Of a stretch of 64,000 nucleotides of DNA, positions 24,814 to 36,163 are shown one piece after another. This stretch comes from Heliocidaris erythrogramma. Taxonomy: Eukaryota > Echinodermata > Echinoidea > Camarodonta > Echinometridae. Position 1 is the first letter of the stretch. Every line of letters begins with the position of its first letter. Location of the stretch: positions 27,361,927-27,425,926 of the forward strand of contig CM046870.1 in assembly GCA_025617745.1 (NCBI GenBank). The letters are read 5' to 3'. The notes under the pieces are model-generated. The model was not told the origin of the DNA, did not search any database, and saw nothing but the letters and a program-made list of their open reading frames with translations. The position numbers and the translations under genes were made by a program.

Positions 24814-25470
24814 TTATGATTTACTCAGCAAGTATGTCGTAACAGAATTCCGAAACCTACTTCTAGACCTGGTTAATTTGATTTTAAAAGGTAATCTATT
24901 CCAAAATTCACTACCAATGAAAGACAATGAAAATTGACCTTGCGTCGTTCTGAATTTTGGTAGACGCAACTGTCCACTTTCCTTTTGCCTTGTGGAGTAC
25001 CTATGCTGTATAGTGTCACAGTAATTTACTAAAGTATGAGGCAAGTTGTTATTATACAAATCAAACATGAAAGTAGAAATTGACAAGTCATGCAAATCAT
25101 ATACATTAAGGATTCGCAGACTTTGGAACAAAGGAGTCGTATGAGTTCTCCATTCACTGAATGTTATAGCACGGACCGCCATTTTCTGTGAATACAATAT
25201 GCTTCTTAGGCTAGTCTTATAAGTGCTTCCCCACACTTCTATTCCGTAGGTAATGTGTGGTTGTATAAAGGCTTTATAGAGCAGTATTAAAGTGCGCCTG
25301 GGTACAAAATGTCGCAACCTAAATATCACTCCAACTTTCTTTCTTATGCACTGATTTACAAAACGAATGTGATTATTCCAAGACAGATGTTTATCAATGT
25401 TGATTCCAACAAAAGTGGCAACATCAACTTCTTTGATTTCCTCACCAGCTATTTTCAATTTACCATTCAT
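24814..25470 (-). CDS. LINE reverse transcriptase, C-terminal part
   Basis: 218 residues continuing the RT after the frameshift. It begins near KIAGEEIKEVDVATFVGI and HLSWNNHI, the thumb region typical of CR1/L2-type RTs, then has LLYKAFIQPHITYGIEVWG and a basic C terminus with FWNRLPFKIK. It overlaps the preceding frame by 11 bases. The original protein was probably one chain of roughly 970 residues. The apparent Met start is likely internal to that chain. Confidence 0.85.
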   Translation of the reverse strand: MNGKLKIAGEEIKEVDVATFVGINIDKHLSWNNHIRFVNQCIRKKVGVIFRLRHFVPRRTLILLYKAFIQPHITYGIEVWGSTYKTSLRSILYSQKMAVRAITFSEWRTHTTPLFQSLRILNVYDLHDLSISTFMFDLYNNNLPHTLVNYCDTIQHRYSTRQKESGQLRLPKFRTTQGQFSLSFIGSEFWNRLPFKIKLTRSRSRFRNSVTTYLLSKS

Positions 25471-27754
25471 ACCTATTTTTTTTCCGCCTGCTACTTATTA
25501 GCATGAAATTAGTTTTCATTGAGTTTATTGTAAGTTTATTGGCCATGCACCAGTTTCGTATCTTCTGTATGTTGTCATTCACTTCATCTGCATCAATTTC
25601 GACCTGGTCAGCTGGAAAAGTATGGAATAGGTTTGAATCGTCGGCAAACAACCGAAAATTGAAATACTTAGTTACTGAAGGCAAATCATTTATGTAGATC
25701 AAAAATAAAGTTGGCCCTAGTACTGATCCTTGTGGAACACCACATTTTATCTCTTTCTTTTTTGATAATGTTTGTCCACATTGAACAAACTGAAATCTGT
25801 TAATAAGATAGTTCTTTAACAATTCATGTGGTAACCCTCGAATGCCGTAATTGGAGAGTTTACCTAAAAGTATATCATGATTAATGGTGTCGAAAGCTTT
25901 CTTAAAATCAATGAAAACACCAAGGGTAACTTTCCCCTCATCTATAGACTTCAAAGTTGCATTTATCAAATTGATTAATGACAATTTGGTACTATATTTC
26001 TTCCGAAAACCGTACTGATGGTAATAGAAAGCATCATTTGTTTCTAAAAACTGTATTAATCTGATATTTATTAATTTTTCAAATATTTTACCTAAGACAG
26101 GTAGAACCGATATGGGTCTATAGTTACCTGGATCCTCTCTCGAGCCTTTTTTATGAAGGGGAGTAACCTTTGCAATTTTCATTTCATCCGGAACCTTGCC
26201 AGTCTCTAATGATAAGTTAAAAATATATGCCAGTGGATGTGATATATAAGGAGCACTATCTTTAATTAATTTTGCTGGAATATTATCGTGACCACAAGCT
26301 TTTTTTGTATCTAGTAACAATAATTGAGTTCTAACTTCGACCGCAGTTATTGGTTTCCAAAATAAAGAAGGCTCAGTATTCTGTCCCAAATATTCATCAT
26401 ATGTTGTAGCTCCATTCGGCAATTCATCAGCTAAATTTGGTCCAATGTTCACAAAGAAGTCATTAAATTCATTAACAATATCAGACACAGATGTCAGTTG
26501 CTCACATTTTCCATGAACCTGCTTGACAAGTCTGTCCACCTCAACACTTCCACCTGATCTATTTTTACCAGCTAACAACTCATTGATTATAGCCCATGTC
26601 TTATTTGTATCATTCTTATTATTATTTAACAAATTGCAGTAGTAATTCCTTTTCGCATTTTTTAGTATAGTGGTCAGTACATTTCTATACTTTTTGTACT
26701 TATCCACAAGATCCTGACGATGATCTGATTTAATAACTTTGACATACATTGTGTGTTTTACACGAATCGATTTCATGATCCCTCGAGATATCCATGGCTT
26801 CTTAGCTGCCTTTCTCTTTCCTAACTGCTTAGTAACCAACGGTGCATGTTTATTACATATGTTCGAGAAAGAAATGCAAAAATTAGAATAAGCTGTGTTG
26901 ATATCATTTGATTTAAATACTGTTACCCAGTTAAAAGCACCAAGATCTTCTTTGAAAGTTTCTATATCATATCTTTTGTAACATCTATACCGAATTACTT
27001 TTTTATTAGACTTCCCTTTCGATATGTTCTTGAAAATTGCAAAAACTGGGAAATGATCAGACACATCCGATTGTATTATACCTGAGTGAATTTCAGATGT
27101 GTTGATATTTGAATATATGTGATCTAATAATGTAGAGGAATCTTTTGTTACCCTTGTTGGTGATTGAATCAATTGATCCAATCCTATGCATTGTAATGAT
27201 GTGAGAAACTCCTCGACAGTGTCATCTTCACCCAAAGAATTAATATTGAAGTCGCCCAGAAGAGCACACTTACGTTGATCTACTTTACATTTTTCTAACA
27301 CACTCAACAAACCATCTTGAAATTCCTTCACATTAGTATTAGGTTTTCTATAGATTATCCCAACTGTAACTTTTATATCATCTGTAATATTGATTTCTAA
27401 CCAAAGGGATTCTGCATGATTAATGCTATATTCCAAACACCTGTACTTTAGTGATGTACTGACGTATGCTCCAACTCCCCCTCCTCTTGAATCGCTGGGG
27501 CGACAATTTACTTCAAGAGAATATCCTTCTATACCGAATATTGACTTGTTGGTCACATTCCATACCTCAGACATACCAATAACATCAAACCTTGTATGAA
27601 TACAATCTTCAAACAATAATTTAAAAGCTTCAAAATTTTTAGACAAAGATCGAACATTAATGTGAGATAACTTTAAGGAATTCGTTCTATCAAATTTAAG
27701 AACATTATCGAATGAATTTGGGGTCAATTTATGATAAAAATGTGTATTATTCAT
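25460..27754 (-). CDS. LINE endonuclease-reverse transcriptase, main frame
   Basis: 764 residues. The N-terminal exo-endo-phosphatase domain (about residues 28-240) shows HINVRSL, GMSEVWN, RGGGVGAYV, ALLGDFN and the catalytic SDHFPVF. The RT domain (about residues 500-755) shows GNYRPISVLPVLGKIFEKLI, QYGFRKKYST, motif A FIDFKKAFDTINHDILL, motif B GVPQGSVLGPTLFLIYINDL and the active-site FADDSNLFH. The start Met follows an in-frame stop. The frame ends early because of a one-base length change in an A run (T run at about 25475-25482 on the plus strand); the rest continues in the frame 24814-25470. Key catalytic motifs are present, so this copy looks young. It nicks target DNA and copies its RNA in place. 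Confidence 0.93.
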   Translation of the reverse strand: MNNTHFYHKLTPNSFDNVLKFDRTNSLKLSHINVRSLSKNFEAFKLLFEDCIHTRFDVIGMSEVWNVTNKSIFGIEGYSLEVNCRPSDSRGGGVGAYVSTSLKYRCLEYSINHAESLWLEINITDDIKVTVGIIYRKPNTNVKEFQDGLLSVLEKCKVDQRKCALLGDFNINSLGEDDTVEEFLTSLQCIGLDQLIQSPTRVTKDSSTLLDHIYSNINTSEIHSGIIQSDVSDHFPVFAIFKNISKGKSNKKVIRYRCYKRYDIETFKEDLGAFNWVTVFKSNDINTAYSNFCISFSNICNKHAPLVTKQLGKRKAAKKPWISRGIMKSIRVKHTMYVKVIKSDHRQDLVDKYKKYRNVLTTILKNAKRNYYCNLLNNNKNDTNKTWAIINELLAGKNRSGGSVEVDRLVKQVHGKCEQLTSVSDIVNEFNDFFVNIGPNLADELPNGATTYDEYLGQNTEPSLFWKPITAVEVRTQLLLLDTKKACGHDNIPAKLIKDSAPYISHPLAYIFNLSLETGKVPDEMKIAKVTPLHKKGSREDPGNYRPISVLPVLGKIFEKLINIRLIQFLETNDAFYYHQYGFRKKYSTKLSLINLINATLKSIDEGKVTLGVFIDFKKAFDTINHDILLGKLSNYGIRGLPHELLKNYLINRFQFVQCGQTLSKKKEIKCGVPQGSVLGPTLFLIYINDLPSVTKYFNFRLFADDSNLFHTFPADQVEIDADEVNDNIQKIRNWCMANKLTINSMKTNFMLISSRRKKNRYEW

Positions 27755-27894
27755 TTTAAGGACGCTTTAAAAACGCCTCCACACGAGGAGGTGGAATGGT
27801 ACATTATTCCATGAAACATCTTCTTCAAAATTTTTGTCTTGTTAAGTAATTAATGAAAAGAAAGGTTCTCACGGAATCCCAAATAACTGACATA

Positions 27895-28070
27895 TGGGGT
27901 GTTGCAAGAAAGTTGCAATCGATTGCAAATTGTAAAGCAAATTAGAACAACCATTCTGAATGGTTCATGGTCTGCCCATTCAAGAAGATGCACTTGCAAC
28001 AATGATTTTGATTGGTCAGTATCGATCAGCTGCAACTTGCAATCAATCGCAACTTTCTTGCAACACCCCA
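27895..28070. mobile_element. MITE GGGGTGTTGC family, copy 1
   Basis: The inverted ends TGGGGTGTTGCAAGAAAGTT and AACTTTCTTGCAACACCCCA extend inward as near-palindromic TTGCAA runs. 176 bp. The same element is found at 44068-44243 and, interrupted, at 36751-37099. Confidence 0.88.
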
Positions 28071-28454
28071 TTATTTATTAAAGACTGTGAATAATACATG
28101 TACATGATATCTGCCAGAGGAATATTTGTAGAAATGTAGCCGAGTAATTACTGTACATGTACATGTAGCATCTACATGTAGGATGATGCAGGAAAATCAA
28201 GCAGCAAATGGATAAAAATGTCCTTCAAATGTTGCTTTGCACAGAAAGACTTGTTGTATGTACATGTATATAGTGTGTTGAAACAAAAGTTGGACCCCTT
28301 GCATCCTTTGTTTTCTGAATGAGTATATATGCACTAAAACATATTTATAAAAACAAAAGTGATTTTTTGACAGAGACCAAAAAATCACTCTAGGTATTGG
28401 TAACACTGTCAATGAAAACACCGTACTGTACATTGTACATGTACATGTATACAC

Positions 28455-28720
28455 AATAGACCGCTTCGGTAATGTATGCAAATTTTATGCATATTTTATG
28501 CATATTTTATGCATATTTTATGCATATTTTATGCATACCTTTCAAACAAAGGTTGTTCTTGACAACCTGAAAGCTTGCCGGACATAGCTACAAATATGTA
28601 TGCAAACTGATTCCAAGCATTGAGGCTCATTTACAAAAAGCAGGTTCATGGAATAGCTCGTCACTAGAGCTCAGAGAATATATGTGCATAAATTTGTATA
28701 CATTACAGAAGCGGTCTATT
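28455..28720. mobile_element. MITE AATAGACCGCTTC family
   Basis: The ends AATAGACCGCTTCGGTAATG and CATTACAGAAGCGGTCTATT are inverted repeats with one mismatch. The inside carries about five 12-bp units of TATTTTATGCAT (28485-28540) and a block AAAGGTTGTTCTTGACAACC that is shared, inverted, with 51476-51713. Confidence 0.8.
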
Positions 28721-28767
28721 CTATTAAATATAAAAACAAAAAAATATTCATCATGACCCTTAAAAAT

Positions 28768-29153
28768 GTTAAATGGAAGGTTGAATTCTGGGAAAGGTAA
28801 AAAATAATTTGTGAGCTTTCTCATTCTTTTTAAGTTACTTTGGAAGATTATCATAGCAGATACATGTATGTCTCCTAAAAAGGATTGCTCTTCAAACGTT
28901 CTCACATTCAAAATAAATTGATGACAAGAAACAGCTGAAATGTTCTGGCCTAACATTTGTGTGTAGTCCCATATACACATTTCTGTGTGCAGTGCACATG
29001 ACTCTTGACAGAATTGAGTCAATTTCTTATCATTTTGGTGATTCCAGTTTCTAAACCCTTACAGCATACACCAATTTCCATGTGCTATATACATGTAATC
29101 AACCTTTCCCAATTGCTTTAAGAAAGTTTCTTTCACAATTCAATCTCCTGACC
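28768..29153 (+). repeat. Dispersed repeat R1, copy 3
   Basis: Homologous to 19510-19953. Its distal end (AACTCAACTTTATCTTT) is displaced to about 29308 because the MITE at 29154-29304 is inserted in it. Confidence 0.7.
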
Positions 29154-29304
29154 CGGGGGTGGGGGGGGGGGGGGGGTCATCAAGTGACTTGTTAGTGATT
29201 TTTACCGACAAATTTGCTCTCAGCCAATCAGATACAAGGATTTCAGTAGCTTATAACAGTTGTCGGTAAAAATCACTGACAAAACACTTGATGAAATGCT
29301 CCCC
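29154..29304. mobile_element. Fold-back MITE with CCAAT-containing core, copy 2
   Basis: Inverted arms TCATCAAGTGACTTGTTAGT and CACTGACAAAACACTTGATG surround the same core as 1309-1444 (TTTGCTCTCAGCCAATCAGA). A long G run has expanded at the left end. It is inserted in repeat R1. Confidence 0.72.
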
Positions 29305-29692
29305 AAAACTCAACTTTATCTTTTTAACAGTTCTGTACCAAGCAGACCTACATGTACACAGATATTTTACATGTACACTGCACATTTTGAATATGTTATT
29401 TTCTCTCTATATTTGCACTTTGCCATACAGTCTGTTTCTATTTCTCCCCCACTAAGATATTCTACAGGTTCTTTATTTCATTCAGAAAATCGAGTGCATA
29501 AACACAATGAACTCAAAGAATATATCACTTCAATTCAAACTTGTCTCTGGGTCACTGCACAGTGTATTAAAGTACACAGTCCATGATATTCTTGTTGTTT
29601 CGTCACCATTCTTAAAACTGTAAATGTTTATTGTATGAAATGAGCTACCCATACACGTAGTCGAGAAAGCATGTAAAGGAAACCAACATTCT

Positions 29693-30112
29693 TTAACCCT
29701 TTCAAGACAATAGACCACATTTTGTGGTTTGGCTCAATAACTTTCGATTCAGAGCTCTAAAAAATCTATTAGATGCATGAGTAGAAAGAGCAAATATTTA
29801 TCCATACACTATGTCCATTTTGCTTGCATGACCATACTGCATTTGATGCCAGGAATTTTAAAAATGAGAATAACCTTTGAAATCCTTAAATTGGCAAAAC
29901 AATGAAAGGTTCAAAATCATTGTTTTTCATCTAAATTTGCAATTTTTTCAACTTTTCCGACTTATTTCTAACCATGTATATTGTTTTCAAAGACTTCACA
30001 ACTTATTAGAACCATGTAGCACTGAAAGAAAAGTATTACTGACCTTGCCAATTTGAAGAATAAAATGTGATTAATTTAGCCCTCAAAATAATTTGTGTCA
30101 TGAAAGGGTTAA
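29693..30112 (-). mobile_element. piggyBac-type MITE, copy 3
   Basis: TTAA CCCTTTCAAGACA at the left and TCATGAAAGGG TTAA at the right. Full-length homologue of 261-676 and 14152-14573. Confidence 0.78.
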
Positions 30113-30289
30113 TAAAATCTGAGCGATTTCTACCAAGCTATAGATACCTGGAGAACAATATTCAGGTTGGTAGTGGTGTTTCCATTTTTTGTCCTTCAAA
30201 TAGCCCTGTTTACCATTCTTCTTCATTTTTTTTGTACATGTTTCTCTCCAGAATTCTTAGTTACAAACTATTTAGTGCACCTGCTACGC

Positions 30290-30425
30290 AAAATGGCATC
30301 TCTATGGATGGAATCCATTTTGCATACATTAGTTGTTGCTATGTCTGGCAAGCTTCTGGAAAATTTTGAGTCATCAAGAGAAACCTTTGTTCAAGACGTA
30401 AGATTAGTAAACAGGTCTATTGAAC
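30290..30425 (+). repeat. Fragment of the AATAGACC-type MITE family
   Basis: GGAATCCATTTTGCATACAT, TTGTTGCTATGTCTGGCAAG and AAACAGGTCTATTGAACC match the right part of the element at 51476-51713. The left end was not found. Confidence 0.55.
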
Positions 30426-30473
30426 CAAACATGATCTGCATGATTACATGCAATTAATAATACACTATGTAGA

Positions 30474-30800
30474 GGTGTCGTGGTCTAGTGGATGTACGTC
30501 ATTGGACTGTGTATCACATGGTTTGCGGTTCAAGTCCTGCCGTGGCACTAATGTCCTTTAGCAAGACATTAATCTACATTTGCCACTCTCCACCCAGGTA
30601 AAGTACAAATGGGTACCCGGTAGGAAGAAATTCCTCGAATGTTTCAGCGCCTATTAGGGCAGCTTACATGTAGCATGAGCTGGGGTAACAATAATGATAA
30701 TTTGTAAAGCGCTGTACATGTACAGTATTTGTACATGTATCTACAAAAATGGACAATATTGCTCTATATAAATGGATAATATTGCTATTATTGTTATTTA
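30474..30800 (+). mobile_element. tRNA-derived SINE
   Basis: The tRNA-like head shows an A box (TGGTCTAGTGG) and a B box (GGTTCAAGTCC) about 35 bp apart. A body follows with AAAGTACAAATGGGTACCCG and GTAAAGCGCTGTACATG, then an AT-rich tail with a TATTATTG-type repeat. SINEs of this layout are transcribed by RNA polymerase III and are moved by a partner LINE. The 3' edge is approximate. Confidence 0.78.
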
Positions 30801-32366
30801 TTATACAGACAATGAACCAGAATCTTAAGCTAAGACTCAATATTGTACAGTTCTAAGACAATCTGCAGCAAAAGTTTATTCTTCAAATTTGTTTTTATCT
30901 ACAAATGTGTAAATTATCATTACCATGTTTGTTTTGTGTTGTTTTTTTGTTATAAAATGCCACCAAATTTAGTTATCTCAATCATTAACACTCTTTGCAA
31001 AAATCCTTTTTAAATTCATTGCAGTTGGGCATTACAAGAAACCAGAGACAAAATCTCATAATTGTGAATTTTATACATTCTTTTCAAAACAAACATTCTG
31101 CCATGCAGATTTCAATAATTCAAGAAAAATCATGGGAACAACAATATATTTCAGTTCCCATGCTAGAAGACCACCTCAACACTGGACAGAAAGTGTCAAG
31201 ATTATAAAAAATGCAAGTACATAAATTTGCAAGTACATGGTGTGTAAAACTGAGAGCTCTTACAGTTTGAAGTTGTTTTTTTTACAAAGAATTGATGGGT
31301 GTTTGTTCAAATAACTACAAAATACATGTACACAAATACCTACAGATAGCTGGCCAGGATCAAAGTTCACAAATCATACCGCAAGTTCTTGCTCAACTAT
31401 GCCATGCAATACCATCTTTCTCGATATAAGATTTTCTTTTGAACTATTCAATGTATAAATTATGTTCTGCTCTGCCAGGCAAGCCCAAGAAATCAATTTC
31501 TATTTAGCAAAACCACAGAATTTAAAAAGAAATCTATAAATTTCAAATTTTAGAATATTATGTAAATACACCTGTTATGTATTTTCCATCATATGGGGAT
31601 TTTTTTTATAATGAAGAGAAGCAATTTAGCTCGATGATTAAAAATATCTTCCTGACCGGAACGGATTCCAGCGGTTCATGTACTACTCCATATCATCAAG
31701 AAAATGGCAGCCCCCATGTAAAGTGTTGGCAGATGATACTGTGAGCTAGAATGTCTTGATTTAAATCCTTTTCTGATATTTTATTTCTGAAGTGATACAG
31801 GTCAATGATTAAGAATATATTACACCTTTTAACATACATGTACATGTAAGTATTTTTATATTCTAGTGTTAATTCTCCTTTAACTATACAATAGACTTTT
31901 CTTGTAGTTGCCAATCAAGCCACAACGACAGGACTATCCTTATGTAGTTTTCCACCTGCAATATAGATGGTGCTTTCTAAATCTGTATATTGATCTGGTC
32001 GTCATGCCATCAGTTGAAAGTCTAACATTGGACTCCACGTTGCATGTTCCTTTTCTTTTTATTTTTAGTCTGAAGCCATCATTTGGCAGCTGGCCAAGTT
32101 TCCCTACCTCCCAAAGTTGAAAAAAAAAAATGCACTTCATTGTGGAGTGAGTACTTACATACTACACGTACATCTACATGCACATCCTCTGTTCATATTT
32201 TACACATTAGCCTAATACAAAAAGAAACTACATGTACAGCCAGGGGTATTGTACGCTGGGATAAGTACACGTACAATATCCAACAAATGTTTGATAACCG
32301 GCATTTTCGTTCAGGGTGTACATGTATGTACTCACTTCTGTTGGATACTATGTGTATTTAAATGAC
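30801..32366. other. AT-rich non-coding stretch
   Basis: No gene could be supported. An exon-like stretch at about 32070-32110 was considered and set aside. Confidence 0.45.
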
Positions 32367-32596
32367 CAGGGGTGGTATTCTGAGTTTTATTTTATCTTGA
32401 CTTTAGTGAAAAGATTTAAATTGTCAAATTTTAAATTGCAACATTTCATTGGTGTTTGCGCTGATGAATTCCGCGTAGGCAGCCACTTTTGCGCAGTCAT
32501 TAACCAATGATGCGCCATAAGCGTACATTTTGTTATGACAATTATAATTATTTCACTAAAATCAAGATAAAATAAATCTCAGAATACCACCCCCGG
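32367..32596. mobile_element. MITE with CCAGGGGTGGTATTCTGAG ends
   Basis: Left CCAGGGGTGGTATTCTGAG and right CTCAGAATACCACCCCCGG are inverted repeats. They extend to TTTATTTTATCTTGA, mirrored as TCAAGATAAAATAAA. 230 bp with no coding capacity. Confidence 0.85.
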
Positions 32597-32981
32597 ATAA
32601 ACAAAGGGGGGGGGGGGGATGGTGGACAAAAAAATCAGCACAAAAATAATTTTAGTTAGAATGTAATCAATCAAAAATTTCATTAATAAACATATTTCTG
32701 ACACATATCATGTTTCAGCACAAAAGATTAGGCCAGAAAATTAATCTTAAATGTTTTATTCTGCCAGTTAAGTACATATACTGTAAGGCTAAATGTTGCA
32801 GCAGAACAGAAGTACATGTATAAGACCCCGTTCTCATTACAAAGGATAGATCGCGCCACCTCTAAGGTGAGAACGCGACGATGTCGTTTCGGCGAGCTCC
32901 ACGGTGCTCCACAGTGCTCCACAGCAATCCCAAACCGGACCACCTCTTGGGGGTAGTCCACGAAAGATCTAGAGTGCGCCT

Positions 32982-35405
32982 TAGTGCTGGGACTAAAAAC
33001 CGGGTACCCGAGTCCCGCCCGAGAGCATCGGGTCCCGGGTCAAAATATTACATGCCCGTTTCCCGAAAATAAGTATTTTAATGATTAGCCTACTCATCGT
33101 CGATCAGCCATTAAATGAAAAATCCATTCAATGAAAAATCCATGTAGCGCCCCACTGCAGTGATGCGCTTTGGATTCGTTCAACTTACTATAACATTTGT
33201 TATACACAGACAGCAAAGCCCACAGCCGCGATTCAGAGACTGCATGCTCATTGGTTCATCGAACCCATAACATAATTTGCATTTGAATGCCTTTCCCCCT
33301 TATTGGGAGTTTATGTCGTAGTCATGAGCGATCAACGGGTGTAAAGCTTACAAACTCATCCATATTCAACATCAACCGTCGCTCCATACTCGCACGCGGC
33401 ATCTCATTCATGAATATGACTCGTACATGAACATATGTATTAACATCAACAAGATTAAGCGCGAGCACGATTTGGCACTGTCACAATTCCTGAAACTTTA
33501 GCACACAATTAATAAATTCGAAATTACTAAAATCAGATTATATCCATGGCGATATATCCAAAATATTATCCTTCATTCATGCGAAAGTGAAAAACAAGGC
33601 ATGGGAAGCAAAGCCTGTCTAGAGTGCGCACGATCAAGAATTTCATTCATAAAATTGGGCTTGTGACCTCATTCGATGACCACATGTCATGACATGTGCA
33701 AAATATGCCAACCAGCCAACGAAGGTTTGCGCCTTTTTTCCTCCCCGTTCCTTTGATCCTTAATTCACACCGCCGCGGCATTGGGCGCGAAGGCGCTTCG
33801 TATAAACAGATCGAATATCAAAGGGGAACCGCATGTGCGTAAAAGGATGAAGTTACGGTCGTGCAGGGATGAAGTGGTTGGCTTGATATTTTTTGATATT
33901 TTTTTATGATGATGATACTTGTTTTCACGATAATAATTATCAAGATGATAATGATGATGATGATGTCTTTGATGATGATTATGATGACGATCATCATGAA
34001 TCATGATGATATGATAATTATGTTATGATGATGATATGATGGTTATGAAGATCATGCCGATGACAGAAAACACATACCAGCTCTTCTTTGTTTTGCATTT
34101 AGTCCTTTGAAAGAACGTCTTTATTTACATGTACATGCACAACGAAAATGTCATAATGAAAAGTTACCTGTTGACTACTTGACTCTTGAGAAGACATCTA
34201 CATGTTTCCTTTGTTTCATTTATTAATTATTGTCTCCGATCTCCATCACGTGGGGGAAGGGGTGGGGCCGTAACGTTGAGGGACGGGTTATAACTTATAA
34301 GGGTTATATCACTATTGTCTAAACGCTAATAAACTAGGCCTACGCATTTTTTTTTAATTCAGGCAAAGCAGTTTAAGAACCCTTTCTTTAAAATAAACCC
34401 TGTCATTTATGAGAGAGAGAGAGAGAGAGTCAGAAAGAAATGATTATCCCCCCCCCCCCAAAAAAAAAAAAGAGGAAAAAATATAATAATGCGCCATGAG
34501 CATCTTTCATGATGGATACCGGCGCAATACAAATGTCCATATTATTATTATTATTACTATTATAAAAATCTTGTTTTCAGTTTTCGTTTATGAACTTGCA
34601 CTTTCTAAATTCTAAATAAAAAAAGCATGATCTGATGAGCGTGTCTGTGTGTATACGAAGAGAGATCGGACTAGCATACATTTACGAATATCATGATCAG
34701 TAGACTGCGCGCGGTACATGAAGTGTATGTGTGTGTGTGAATTTCAATAATTGACGCGGCGCGATGAGTTGTTTGAGAAGGAAACTATCGTTGATCGTGC
34801 GTGGGGAAATACAATGTGTACACGTATGTGTGTATGAGGACTGTAGCAGAGAAAGCTCGCCATTTTCGTCAGGGACATCAATTGATACTACGCGTGAAGT
34901 TTGTCTACAAGTGCCTCTTGCCCTCTTTACGATCAGATGTCAAAATTCCCAAGGGCTGCTCGTGCAAAATTATAAAGAATCATCATGATCATCGTCTCAA
35001 ACAAGTTTTTCTTTGAGATTTCATTGTAGTTTCCTTCCTTTCAAGTTCATGTATGTATTTTTGGATAAACATGTGCAAGGCCAAGGGACTGTTGACCGTT
35101 ATTTACCTAAGCCTAGGGCTAGGCTAAGGCGCTGGCATGATTATTATCGATGATTTTTATGGATTAAATTTAGGAGGCTTAGGCCTAATATCATGTCTTG
35201 CGCCCACGATTTTCCCAGTCTCCTTTTTCCCTTGAATTGTTTATTTCAGGTGCCAAACACGAAGGAGTTTTTCCGAGTGTTAATAGCTTCTTAGGGGTAA
35301 ATATAAGCTTGTAATTTGTGTTATATGATTTTCGGGTAACCGGGAACCCGCCCGAAAAATCGTCGGGTTCCCGAATTGAAAAAGTACCCGAAACTCCCAC
35401 CCCTA
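32982..35405 (+). mobile_element. 2.4-kb non-autonomous hAT-type transposon
   Basis: Flanked by a perfect 8-bp target duplication, GTGCGCCT (32974-32981 and 35406-35413). Ends are TAGTGCTGGGAC and, mirrored, TAGGGGTGGGAG, both fitting the hAT end pattern. Sub-terminal CCGGGTACCCG and CGGGTTCCCG-type motifs occur at both sides. No hAT transposase frame is present in 2.4 kb; short frames inside have no recognised domain. The interior has a CpG-richer part (33170-33820) and a GATGAT microsatellite, so it may carry captured host DNA. Confidence 0.85.
33900..34045 (+). repeat. GATGAT microsatellite
   Basis: Degenerate GAT/ATGATG triplet repeat inside the hAT-type element. Confidence 0.8.
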
Positions 35406-35546
35406 GTGCGCCTATTCGTAGTTTACTGTGCAGAGAGTGCTAAGATAGATCACCCTACCCTCCGCAGGTGTGAACCCGCGGTGTGCCAGTGGCGTGCCCC
35501 ACAATGGAGTGATCCACTTTCCAATCTCGTAATGAGAACGGGGTCT

Positions 35547-36163
35547 AACACACTGAGAAGCAGAATAACCGAAATATTGTGAAAATTAAATTAGACAAAT
35601 GATAATTGTGCATTGTTAACAGAATTTATGAGGAATTAACCATCAGAAATGGTATTTTGAAGTTATGTGCATAATACAACAACAACAAAACTGATGACAA
35701 CAAAAACAACAACAATACAAATAATTAATGATAGTGATGTGAATGATGATGATAATAATATTATTAAATCAGATACAGTAGTAGTAGTAGTACTTATATA
35801 ATAATAATAAATGATGATAATAATAATAATAGTTTGAACACAATTACATTATCAATAACAGTAATCCTCCATGAGCTATGTAATTTCAAAGCATTATCCA
35901 GATTTCAGGCTTGCAAGAGCCTGGCCAAACAAATGAAATTAAAATGATGGACAAGAAAGAAGCTCTAAGCCTATTATCGGTACACGATTAATTTCAAGGA
36001 ATAAATCCCGCATGTACATGTACGAGGTACAGAACGCCTCGTGCAACATAAGTACCCACGCACATGTAATTACACATGGGTCAAAGTGGCAAATGTTGTC
36101 ATTTTGCCTGATCCCCCAGACTATACACATGTGCACTTATTTGTACAAACATGTACATTAATC
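35547..36163. other. AT-rich stretch with triplet repeats
   Basis: AACAACAAC, GATGATAATAAT and AGTAGTAGT microsatellites near 35670-35830. No gene. Confidence 0.6.

Larger units (their letters stand above)
24515..27870 (-). mobile_element. CR1/L2-like LINE
   Basis: A non-LTR retrotransposon on the minus strand. It has an endonuclease-reverse transcriptase frame, a 3' UTR with a hairpin (GGCTCGACTAGCAC against GTGCTATT), and a tail of AAATC repeats at about 24516-24540. No separate upstream ORF1 is seen, so it is either 5' truncated or belongs to a single-ORF lineage. The left end is exact to within the tail repeat; the right end is only approximate. The clade call (CR1/L2 group, Jockey superfamily) rests on endonuclease and RT style. 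Confidence 0.85.
32822..35546. mobile_element. MITE with AGACCCCGTTCTCATTAC ends, split by a hAT-type element
   Basis: The two ends are perfect 18-bp inverted repeats. Without the inserted element at 32982-35405 and one copy of its target duplication, the element would be about 293 bp. Its own target duplication was not identified. Confidence 0.75.

Noticed and set aside
32060-32115. Exon-like stretch after a TTTTTAG, reading SEAIIWQLAKFPYLPKL
   Set aside because: No donor follows and no matching neighbouring exon or family was recognised; the A run after it breaks the context.
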